Under the pieces are notes generated by a model. That model did not search any database, was not told the DNA's origin, and worked only from the letters and a program-made list of their open reading frames with translations. This document shows, one piece after another, positions 35,411 through 47,100 of a DNA stretch of 64,000 nucleotides (the first letter of the stretch is position 1; each line of letters starts with the position of its first letter). Source of the stretch: Bugula neritina (taxonomy: Eukaryota > Bryozoa > Gymnolaemata > Cheilostomatida > Bugulidae); contig OZ037767.1 in the NCBI GenBank assembly GCA_964035545.1, positions 20,934,628 to 20,998,627 of the forward strand, read 5' to 3'. Made by a program: the position numbers and the translations under genes.

Positions 35411-38400
35411 TTAATCATCAGCCATGTCTTCATCAGTAGCCATATTGTTGGAGTCATTAAGCTGTTTTGTTTTAATTACGCTACGTAAAATGGCTTTATC
35501 TCTGAGAGAAAGGTTCATTGACTCAATATCTTCTGCAGTTAGAAGAGTGGTGAGCTCATTGGAGGACAGGAAACCGTAACCCAGAACTGCAGTGAGCGCT
35601 CGAGAACTGAGTGGAACTGGCAGATCTTTGTTCCACTCGGCCATCTTGATACCGTCTGTGGAGACCACTGAAAGATACAGAAGAGCCCGGTGAACGTTGC
35701 ATCTACAATATACTGCAGGCAAATCAAAATCTTTTAAATTCATTCGTATTAAACACAAAGAAATTCTCCGTCCGCCAACTTAGCACGTAAGCAACAATGA
35801 GTAACTACAATCAGAAATGGTGACTACAAACACCTACTATAACTAGACACAGCTAGCGCTACAAAGTCACTACAACTAACACTACACTGAGTCACACACT
35901 ACTCACAGGCACTCTGATCCTGATCGCCGAGACTTTCCAACTCAATGACACTTCCATCAGAACACAAGAGTTGTATCTGCTGAGTCTTCTTGGCTAGGAA
36001 AGACAAATTCAAATAAAATGAAGGAACAACTAACAAACAAGGCTTGTAGTATAATGTTCTTTGTATACAGGTCACATAATTCACGTCTAGATCTGCCCTA
36101 TAGACCAAACAAGAGGGGACAGCTACACACTGATTGATGCAGTAACACAGTTACCCATACTGTAGCAGTTTTGTTAGGTCTGCTAGCAACCGCAAGCTTA
36201 TCAGAGTAGGTTTAGGAATTCAACTGATGTCTTGTGAGTGTAGTATTAGTATTTTATTCCAACTTATAACACTTTTGCTCACAAAGCTACACCGTGAAAT
36301 CTAAATAAAATACATACAATATAAGGCTAATGAAGTACAAGAAAATAAGAACTATAAAGAAATAACACACATAAAAATTATTAAAGTAAGCAAATATTAC
36401 TGTATAATAAGTCATTAAAAATAATGTCAGCTATAAACCATTTCATATAATATAAACTAAATGTATCGATATTACAGCATTAAGACAATAAATGATAGAA
36501 AAATTAATAGCAAACAAATCTTTAGCTCTTCTCTGATAACTTGATAATACAGCTTCTGCTCTTAGGTTTTAAAAGTTAGTAATATGTATCTTGTTTAATG
36601 TAAAATTATAAGTAGTATAATTTGCTCGTTGGCTCTACTAATTGCAACTGATCAGGATAACCAATGCTTTCCAACAGCAGCAGAATAATACACAAAAAAC
36701 AAATAAACAAAAATGATGTGTTCCAGATCCCATTGGTCACCCAAATTGCACCACCGGCCCCAATTAATTCCAAATAAGGGAACAGAAATATTCTGGCAGA
36801 TTTGTTGTCTTGGACTTTAGCAATACACTTGATTTATTGATTGTGGCTTTTGCTGCGCAGTTGTAGGAATTTATTGTTTTGTTTAGGAGCTATTAATATG
36901 CTATGACGATGGACTATGAAACACGCATACACACAGTGTGCATATAAACATGCTGCCAGCTACTGCTACACATACCTTCGGCATCCAGTGCATGCTCCAG
37001 TGCAAGTTTGTCATGGTAGTTGAGATTCAGCATGGCCAAATTAGCATTAGAACCACGGAGCAGATTGAGGTGAGAGATTTCACTGAACCCACTTCTCAAC
37101 AGACAGCGAATCCCGTTCTCAGAGAGCGGATATTTCAGGTTCTCATTCCACGCCTGCCAAGATGTCTCTATAGCAACGTCACCGGGTACATCTACAACAG
37201 TGTATCTCACTATTAGTACTAGTGCTGGTGATACTATTAGTACTAGTGTTAGTAATACTATTAGTACTAGTGCTGGTGATACTATTAGTACTAGTGTTAG
37301 TAATACTATTAGTACTAGTGTTAGTAATACTATTAGTACTAGTGTTGGTGATACTATTAGTACTAGTGTTAGTGATACTATTAGTACTAGTGTTAGTAAT
37401 AATATTAGTACTAGTGTTGGTGATACTATTAGTACTAGTGTTAGTGATACTATTAGTACTAGTGTTAGTAATGCTATTAGTGCTAGTGTTGGTGATACTA
37501 TTAGTACTAGTGTTAGTAATACTATTAGTACTAGTGTATTAAACCTACTCGAGTACTATAACTCACCAGGATCGAAAGGGTATGCGGCACAAGTATCCGA
37601 GGGAGTAGGCTGGGACTTGAGGGCATTTAATAAGGTCATGACAGTACGCGAGTCCATGCTGCCAGCAGCGTCACCTGCAGACAGCACCTTCTGCCTCGAG
37701 ATGATTGGCTGCCGGTTGGAAAGACTTGGCGGTTTCTTTGTGAATGTTGGTTTAGAGGAAATCTCGATGTCACACATTGACTTTCGCTACAAGTAACACA
37801 CAGTGTGTAGACTAAAAGTAATACACAGTGTAAACTACAAGTAATGCACAGTGTAAACTACAAGTAATGCACACACAGTGTAAACTACAAGTAACACACA
37901 CACACTTGGTTTTCAATTGATACCATTTTGAGACAATGTATTTGTTGGTCAAACAGAGATTGCCATTAAAGTAAGTAAAATTGATTGATGGCAATTGTGT
38001 TGTGGAAAGTGTTTTCATTCTTATGCTTTACATGCATTTTTGTTTCCTGTATTCACAAGTCACATTATCTTACACAATAGAAAGCAAACCTTACTCCACC
38101 AATGGGCAGAGGTTCAACAACATTCTGCAGATTGCTATGGATAGTTCTCTTCAGTTATACAGATTACACCTGAGAAAGACTTACATTGGGATGTCTCACG
38201 ATGAGATGTTGGAATGGTTTGAGTCTCTCATAATACCTCCAGCGTGATATCCCACCTTTACCGCACATGTCTCTCTCCATAATGAACCTGCCTCTCATTT
38301 TCTTTATCTGCAGATATTAATAGAGCAAAAAATTAAATTAACTAATAATGGTATTAGCACAGATATGCTGATACATTATAGCTAATATCAAGCTACACAC

Positions 38401-39888
38401 AGAGATGGGTGCACACAAACCAACAAGAACTATCTGCTAGGAAGCAGTCAGGTATTGCATCTCACCTTGTTTCGGACTTGCTTGGCCGTTTTGTTAGTGC
38501 CAATGTCCGCAGCTATTAGATTCATGGCATTTTCATTCCGCGACTGGTTGATCATGGCGGCATTTTCTGACCAGCTGTTAATAAGGGCATCAACTTCATC
38601 AACCGACCAAGGTACAGTGTCATCTTGTAGGGTAGCACTCGGCTCTGCAAAAGTCTCTCAGATATTACATAATGTAGTGAAATCAAAATGATCATAAGAA
38701 ACAATGATGTTATATTCCAACAGTTCATTATGAGAGTTGAAAATGTTAGCATTTAGAAACTATTAAATGGTTTCATATTAACAAATTCTAATCTCAAATG
38801 TCAAACATATAAATTTATGATAATTTTGATACGAGAGAGTTTGAAGGGTGCTGGAGTGCTATTTTTCTTTAGCAAACTTTTCAACTCAAGCAGATATTTA
38901 CAGCTTGCAATGTTTGAAATATAAGATTCTGCCCAAAAACTATAATCAAATCTTTAAAAACTCAATTAAATAAATCATGAGCTCAACACTTCATAGCCCT
39001 TTATAAATGTATTACATTACAGTATGACATTGAGTTTGACAATGACCACCACATTCACTATGAGTATCAGTATGACTATCAGTATTACTATCAGTATCAG
39101 AATCACTGAATGAGTGAGTATGACAATGAATCACTGAATGTGATAGTAATACTATCAGTATCAGCTTCAGGTATCACTATTAATTTATGTATGAGCATCG
39201 TATTTTTGTACTTATACTTATTCTATGAGTATGAGTATATGTATCACGATTACTATCATTATGACTATCACAGTCAGTATGAGTATCAGTATGTCGTATG
39301 ACTATGGGTATGTGGGCATCACTATCACTACCAGTATAAGCATCAGCATGCATAAATCCAAACTCCAAAGTATTACAATTACAATAATTATTATAAAAAT
39401 AAAATTTAAATCAACATGTAATTTAACTTAAAGTTAAAAGTTGAAATAGTTAAAAAACAAAAGTGATATTAAAACTCACAAAGTACAACTACTACTACTA
39501 CTAGTACTACAAGACCATCACCGAGACGTAATACGGTAATAGATTTAGTATTACATTATGATTATGATTATAATTAAGTGAATATAAATATAATCATTAT
39601 TGTGACAATCTGCATCAACTAAATAACTTTTAGTTTTACAACCTCGAACTTCAGACTAGATAATAGCCACAGTAACAACAGATATGCCTATAGCCTATTA
39701 CAATGAGCGAGTTGAGCAGAGCCAGAGTTGCGCTCACAACGTACTGGAGTGATCGTATAAAATGATACGGAGACTTGAAACTGAAACAATTATCTACCAG
39801 CCCGAGAACATAAAAGTTAATTAAAAAATAACAAATTCACATAGGTTGTGTTTATACCTTCTTTGGGATCTTCTTTGTCAGTTTCCAT
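35411..39888 (-). CDS. Myb/SANT-like DNA-binding protein with two SAM-like modules, seven exons, 370 aa
   Basis: Coding exons 39888-39858, 38644-38466, 38307-38185, 37786-37567, 37191-36976, 35993-35907 and 35667-35411 join in phase to 1113 nt. Residues about 20-100 match the Myb/SANT-like (trihelix/MADF-type) pattern: VPWSVDEVDALINSW, then AKQVRNKIKKMRGRF, then SRWRYYERLKPF, with conserved tryptophans and a basic third helix. That implies a nuclear DNA-binding protein. A Ser/Pro-rich linker (112-184) follows. Two related helical modules of about 60 residues come next: one near 195-255 (W-NENLKYPLS..LLRSGF..LNLNYHDKLAL) and one near 294-355 (W-NKDLPVPLS..LGYGF..MNLSLRDKAIL). They resemble SAM-type protein-interaction folds. 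The tail is acidic (DEDMADD). The start is the only ATG in a short first exon with a good donor. I do not recognise an orthologue. The gene is divergent from the anoctamin gene, with 1.3 kb between. Confidence 0.78.
37200..37545. repeat. 24-bp minisatellite filling a Myb-like gene intron
   Basis: About fourteen copies of gtgttagtaatactattagt plus four bases, with g/a variants. It occupies almost the whole intron between exons 4 and 5 (37566-37192). On the gene's strand each such unit contains TACTAAC or TACTAAT, matching the branch-point consensus. Confidence 0.93.
37787..37905 (-). repeat. 23-27 bp repeat containing the exon 4 3' splice site of the Myb-like gene
   Basis: Read on the minus strand, ttacttgtag (once ttacttttag) recurs five times separated by tttacactgtgtg, the last copy being the real acceptor immediately before CGAAAG at 37786. 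Five successive candidate 3' splice sites result. Confidence 0.85.
39050..39350. repeat. Cryptic simple sequence (agtatcagtatgac type)
   Basis: Irregular mixture of agtat, gactat and cagtat words without a fixed period, in the first intron of the Myb-like gene. Similar patches occur at about 9500-10300, 30060-30120 and 50370-50450. Confidence 0.7.
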
Positions 39889-41189
39889 AATTATAAACAG
39901 TGTAGAATAAGTTATCAACGTGTAAAACGCATTTATTATTTTGTTTTTCAAATTTTCAAAAATTATGGCTCGGGCCAGCTAAAATGGTTCGCATCTACTA
40001 CCATCTAGAAGAGTTATGACGTCGACATTAGATCAACCAATTGAAAATGTTGAGCTACTTAGCTCTTTTGTTTAAAAGACAAGAAACTTATTTTAGGTCA
40101 ACACAAGCACATTGCCCCGTTTGTTATTGACACAAATCCGTAACTACTCACAATTGCCATTAAAATTATTAATATTATAATTCCATTTTGCTTTTAGGCT
40201 ACGTACGTAGGTTTTTTTGTTACGATGTCTGTCACAAGTCCTAGTTTATTTGTTTTATTGTGAAATTTTGTTTTCAGTTTAAATTGTAAATTAATTCTAA
40301 ACAAATTGTATCGGCTGATATTCAACTAATACTAATAGTAATACTAATAAGTAATAGTAATACTAATACTAATAGTAATACTAATAGTAATAGTAATACT
40401 GATAGTAATAGTCCAATACCTAAACTTCACTTATATTAATATTATAAGTTATATGTATACTTATAGTACTACTACTACTACTAGTAGTAGTAGTACTAGT
40501 ATAATAACTATAAGCTAAAAATAAGTATTCATACTGATACTAATACTAATAGTAATACTAATAGTAATAGTAATAGCGTTCTAGAACGATTACTATTAGT
40601 ATTAGTATTAATGTTATTTAAAATCTAAGTTTAGTTACCAATCATAATTTATTCAATAGAAGATTTTGCTCAACTTTTGCTACAAGTACAACTAGTGCTC
40701 TTTTATATAATGTATTGCTATGTCAATTATAATTAACATGAAGTGTTACTGTTTCATGATTGTATCATTATGTAAAAATAGAAATATAAACATGCCTTTA
40801 AGTTTAAGAGAAAGTCTAAATTCTAGTATATCATTACTGTTTGCATTTTGATGAAGTGATGTTAGTTGAAAGCTTTTAAAAAGCTTTCTAGTACTTGAAT
40901 GTGTGTAATATTGTTTATTAACTATTGCTATCATTTTTGTCCAATTAAAGTTTTTGAGCAGCTGTTTTATTTTACTAATTTATAATAGCCTGTAATCATT
41001 CAAGCTTTGAACAATTTGTAGAAAGTTACTTTTTCCAACTTGCTTGAAAAGTATTTCTCAATTGTCATTTTTTCATAGTGCACTTTTCTCTCACAATATG
41101 TGTAGGTCTGTTTGTTTTGTTTGTAGGGAAGAGTAAGTAATCAGCATCTTTGAATGATTGAATCTGTCAGTTGAAGCAAAAATCTAGTC
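39889..41189. promoter_or_regulatory. Divergent upstream region of the Myb-like and anoctamin genes
   Basis: The Myb-like gene (minus) and the first anoctamin exon (plus) start at opposite ends of these 1.3 kb. A CRE-like tgacgtcga lies at 40017-40025, about 130 nt upstream of the Myb-like start codon. The middle is occupied by actaatagtaat repeats and inverted repeats (40318-40620). No TATA box stands out. Confidence 0.4.
40318..40620. repeat. AATAGT/ATTACT simple repeat with inverted-repeat centres
   Basis: Irregular (actaatagtaat)n. One hairpin is (act)5 followed by (agt)4 at about 40464-40496. A second is a 12-bp perfect palindrome cgttctagaacg (about 40578-40589) flanked by complementary tails: atagtaatagtaatag-type on the left and attactattagtattag on the right. 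Confidence 0.85.
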
Positions 41190-44100
41190 ATGGCCGCACC
41201 CCCAGCCTTAGGTAAGCATTGAACTATAACTATAGTTTTAGTTCAGTGTAGGTAAGATGATCCTAAATCCCAAAATTTCAATTTTGCCTGGTACTGTTCT
41301 AAAACATAAAACCTTGTTATAGCAAGCTAAACTTCTGTATTAGCATATATTGACCCTTCTATTTCTTGCAGTTGAACATTGCTAGTTTTCTTTGTTTTCC
41401 TGTCCTTAGATGAGATGTTGTTGCTTCATGTCAAGTTCTATAATTAGTTTTATGAAAAATCTTTCGTAAATTATTTGGTTGTAATTTTTACACAATTGTA
41501 TAGTATTTGTAGTGTTTTAACTTTTTTTCTAAGAATAAGTGGGAGGCTTGATTTAATTTTAAGTGATCAGCGATTAATAGTTGTTTAGCCAACCACTCCC
41601 ATTGTGCTATTCTGAAGTAATCATAGTGTAATACTAGTGACCAATTCCACCTATCAACAGCTTCGGCTAGAATGTAAGCAATAGCACAGCGCTGTTCACT
41701 CATTGTATAAATTCTCATTATGTTGGAAGCTTAGAGTCCATAATTTATGTTATACAAATATTCATATAGGGTATTTACATATCTGAACCTTATTTCAGCA
41801 ATTTGTAATTTGTAAATGGAATCACTCAAACAGCAATTTGACTTAAGTTCTTACAGGTCGTTACTCTCATCAGTATAATAGTGTGGGTATAGGCTGTCTC
41901 TCTTTTGAGTTATATAATTTGTTTTAATAAGTTTAGTTCTATTTTTTTAAATCAGTGCGCTTAGCAGTTAGCATATTATTCCAAAAAGTAGTTTTTAAAT
42001 AAGTATCCCAAAATATATATAATATGAGTAGCCAGCATATATATTATATTAGTACAAGATTTAAAAACTAGCTACTAAAATTGAAATATAGGACATGGGG
42101 GGGGGGGATAAGTTCGTATGAACTATTATACGGGAGGTTTATTGCATGCACTGGTTAGTACCTCTTCCAATCAATACTGAGGATAATTGGGGGTTTTATA
42201 TCGCTGCATCTGTAATATAGTACAGTGGCATCACGTTATGCATTATTTATGCTCAAGCAACCATTTCTTAATGCTATGCAACCCAATATACTTGATGTAT
42301 ATAATATACTATATCTGTTAGTTCCTCATCATCTTGTACACAATAGTGTATAAGCAATTTCTTTCAAACTCACAATTGGGAGCTCGTTGTTTCTTGGAAG
42401 ACTAGGTGGTGTCCGAATGTAATATACACCTAGTATATAGTACGAACATCTATGAGTGTAGTAGGTGTCTATGAGTATATAAAATACAATTTAGCTTAAT
42501 GGTCTTGGAACAAAGCACTGCATTCCTGTTTAGATTAGATACAATTCAGAGTGTTGTTTACTTTTGTTTAAATCAATAATACCTAAAAATAAATTGTTAA
42601 GGCAGTAGTTATTTCCTGCTCCTAATTTATACAACTAGCTGTTGACTCACTTGCCATCATCTAATGAGTTTAAGAGTTGTTCTTGTGCTAGCATAAAGAG
42701 ACTATAAACTAGTCTTAAGGTCATAATACTACATGGTACGGAATCATAAAGTTTTATTTGTAAGTTTAATTGAGCAAAGTCTTACTTATGTTATGCAGCA
42801 AAGCATAAGTAATGGAACTGCTTTAAGAAATGTAATTATTGTAATAGCATTAAAGTGACTTTTAATTTGGCATATTTTGCTCTACTGTATTGAATTATGT
42901 TTCAATAAATAAATTAAATATGCTGCCACATAGATCAGATTTTTCTACAGACAGCAAAATAGGCCTATTTAGCAAGTTTTAGTAATTTATGTTTTTGTTC
43001 CAATCAATTAAGATTTCGAAATGAAATAATATTTTATAACAGTTGTAGCAAAGCCATTGACAAATATAATTGGTCACTTGCTGTGAGAGATTTTCATGGC
43101 ATGCTGTTTTGCAGCAAAATTCGTGTGACATCACTGATTAACACACTTCATTGGTCAATCAAGTCTCAGTGGAAGATGGTGTTTGCTTCTCAGATTTACA
43201 AATTTAGAAAATTCTGAAATCGGAGTTGTCTGATTAGTTGTTTCTTGTAGTATGTTACTGGTTTTCCTCTGTAGTTGATTTACAAATGATAATATTAAGA
43301 TAACATATCATTAATATTTCACTGTAACTGTTGATACTCGAAATAATGCCTAAAGTCAATAAATTAGTGGGGATAATAATCACTGACTGATAAAAGACAG
43401 GAAAAGTATTTACTCTTGGATCATTTTACCTGCACACACTCGGTAGCTGTATAACAGTGTGTAGTAATTCGAAGGTAGATTGCCCTGAAAGGTGTTCTAG
43501 GATGAAGGTGGAGTAACTGTTATTACTACTAGTACTATGGACGAGTATTTGAAAAAATACGAAAAAGCGACAGGAAGTAAGCCTAGGCCGCAGCCAAAAG
43601 TTCGGCATCATGATAATAAACACCTGCTAACATTGACAAATAAGGATGGTGAGATTATTTCTCCAAATAAGGGGGTAATCAGGGTGGATCCATCAAGTGA
43701 CTCACCTTCAGTTGATGAGTCATATTCGAGTTATGCTAATGACTCATTTATACCAGAAGCTAAACCTGAAGGAGCTGTATCTACCAGTTTAGCAGGTTCG
43801 TCTGGAATAACTGTGAGCAACTCTGAATTCATTTTGAGACCAAAAGCGGTATCTCCGGCCCAATATGGTGAGTTGAGGGATTACTTATCCCATTACAATT
43901 AGCCCTCTACTTGACCTACACACACTACTTGGGAATATTGGTTAGTTACTAGAATCTAAACTAAGTTTTTTGTGCCCTGACTTGTAATGCAGATATTCTC
44001 TGTGTTTAATTATTCAAGAAGTTTTATAGTTGGTAGGAAGTTGTTGCCTCTGTGGTAGAATCCAAACATGGTTTTATCTCCTCCTGCCCTCTTTCTTAGT

Positions 44101-47100
44101 GTATATTTGATCTTTCCTGATGTATATTTGAATCCTTCTTTGTAGGTGTAGACTCTAGTTGTCTTAATGACAACAAATTCTTATAGGTTACTTTAGATCA
44201 ATTGCTAACTGTATAAGGTTACTGACTGAATTTAGTGTCAAAGCCCTTAATCCCAAGTATGTTCCTTAAGGCTGACAAAGTTGCTGCTCTCAATAAATTT
44301 GTTTTTGCTTAGCTTCTGACTTTTATACCTCTTCTCTTTTATTGGCATTTGCAGTTCATCATCCACTTTTATTAGTAGAGTCAGCAGGGTTGTTTGCTGA
44401 CTCAGAAATATCCAACTTTATTATGTGGTGAATAATGAGAGATAGTGTATTTGGTAACTTAAACATGTCCTTTAGTTTAGATCACCCGTTTCTTCCTTAA
44501 CGTGCTCAGCAATAACCACCAGCTGCATACTGTGAGGCAGCAAGTAGATGGAAAGTTGGTCAGCATCATCTGTTAAAATATATTACCATGGTTACAGTAG
44601 ATTATTATAAATGATAGGAAGTTTCTAGATGTAACTAGTTGGGAAATAACTTAGTAGAATCATTAGAATTGATAGCATCAATTTGTTGGTTTGAAAGTTT
44701 TGTCAATATGGTACATTGTGAAGATTCAGGCCTACTTCTTGTATATCTGCTAATGTGTTGTAGATATATTAAATTACAGTTCTATGCCGGAGTAAAATGG
44801 TTTTGCATGCACTTGAAGACAAAATTCAAGTGCAAAATTACTTGCTGCTGTGTCCTAGTATAATAATCAGCTTTGAAATTATCTTCTCATGCCTTTGCAG
44901 AGCATTGTGGAGGCAATTTCTTTTGCAAACAATGTACTATCATCGGAAAGTTGAATTCCTGCCATAACAGCTCATCATTTTCTAAAATGCCAAATGTTTA
45001 AGACCTGTTGTTGACCAAACTTAATGAGTTTGCAATCAGATTTGAACTCGAAAGTGATTTTGCACTTCAAAAAGTGGACCTTTGTTTATTGTTTGACACT
45101 ATATCTTAAATGCTGGTGCTGTGTGTGTAGTTTATCTTCAAAGATGATTATATCATTGTCTATACAAGGTGTATAGCACCATAATATTGAAAGATCCACC
45201 CTACATAACTTCAGCCAATAGGAAATCATTTAATTTAGGTTATCTGAGTACGTAGTAATTTTCTGATTTTTATTATTATGTTTTATTTCAATAGTTATTC
45301 AGAAGTTTTAAGTTTCTCAAAAAGTAGTTAATAAACAAATGAATTGCTTTCATTTTTAAACAAATAACATTAACAATCAAGAGCCTGAAACTTTTTTTCA
45401 GGGGAGTCCACAAATGAGTTCATGCTTAAAGACAGAAATTTTTTATACCTTTAATTATATGCAATAAGCTTAGGCTACTACATGATATCTTAGCTCATTT
45501 AATGTATTCAACTTATGCATTCTTATTACATCCACGCTGTGATTACTTCTGCAGTCGCGTAGTAGCGTGCAACAGAGTTGCATGTTAACTGAGTTATCAA
45601 GTAAGGGGGCTATTTGCGCCGCCCTTGCTACGCTATAGTTGATCTGGTAGTAATCAAATGAATCATATTTTATCAGTCACATGCCTGCAGCAACAGACGA
45701 AAGTGACCTACTCGCGCACACTGCACTGCTATATTTCGTGTGGGCAGTTCATATTTCGATGTGTTCATCGCTTTTGTGTTGCAGAACATTGATCTATTGA
45801 ATGTGTTATCGTCATCTCTCATAGCAGTTAGAGCTGTAAGTTGCTAGTATTTTCATTCTGCAAAATACTATTATTTGGGAAAGGTAGTTTGACATTATTT
45901 ATAAAATTAAATAGTTTTAGCATATTATTTTGAGTTTACTCACTTTTAGTTTTAGCCCATAAGTTAGTAATTAATACTAATACAGGTAAGGTTCCGTTGT
46001 TTTAAACAGTTTTAATAATACTAGCAGTGAGTTTGGTTAAATGTGTACATTTTGCCTTTTTACTATTCAATATAAATTCACTGGTTCCAGATTCTCAAAC
46101 TCAATACACCACTAGTTGAAGCTCAAAACTTGAAGTTTGTAGTTTTGGACTTCAAGTACTAGTAGTGGTGTAGTGAATTTGAGAATTTGGAACCGGTGAA
46201 CTTATTACTAGTATTTGAATGACATATATTTTATTAACGTGCTGACTGCTCACAATGACAATGACTGCTCACAATGACAATGACTGCTCGTCACAATACC
46301 TTACTTTAAACCATAATGCACTATGCAGAGACCTAGTTCTATATATATTTTTTCTAAATATCCAATTATAGTTGTTTTAAAAATAGAAGCATTCAACACC
46401 AAGTTGGAAGTATAAATAGCATTGTTGATAATTGCAGCTAATAGGGGATTAGTAACTGGTTGTGAAAATGTAGTACACAGTAAATATGTAACAATATTCT
46501 GCAATACAGGATGACAAACTTGCATAAAGTAAGGTATCACTACAGTATTATTTCTGCCCTTGCCTACCAGGGAATCTATTTTATGCTGAACGCTATAAGA
46601 CTGTAGGATGTTACAAATTGGCCTACATAATTCTCACTTAGATGACTGCATGTATTCCTGCATGGATAGCCATACAAAGTATATTCTGTGCACTAAAACA
46701 TACAGTTAGCTTACCAAAACTTTATTGCACTTAAATTAGTAATAATGTAATAGTAAAGAACATGACTAGTGTGATCACGCTGATGACTGTCTCCAGAGAT
46801 TGAGTACAGCTCTGGTCAGCTCTGCTGGGAGTTGTGGATATATCCTGGTCAATAGTTCCTTGCTACCAATTACCAGCATACCCCTCTACAGTCTCACATA
46901 TATACAATTATATATTATATTAGGTGCATGTTTCTTGGTTTGGAGTTCAAAGTGAGGGGGCAGTTCAATATACCCATTCTAGATGTTGAAAGCTGGGCAC
47001 TTTTTGATCAAGCCTGCACCTACCTCCTATATACTGCCAGCATAGTACTGTTTAATGCAGGGGTGTCCAACCTTTTCAGACCGAGGGCCAGTCTGCAAGT

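Noticed and set aside
37200-37796. Plus-strand 198- and 106-codon frames (STSVSNTI and LVLVILL types), the second looking like a membrane protein
   Set aside because: The repeat is in the intron of a minus-strand gene and the rest is antisense to its exon 4.
37981-38247. Plus-strand 88-codon frame ending in EWFESLIIPPA
   Set aside because: Antisense to exon 3 of the Myb-like gene, whose phases and motifs are much better supported.
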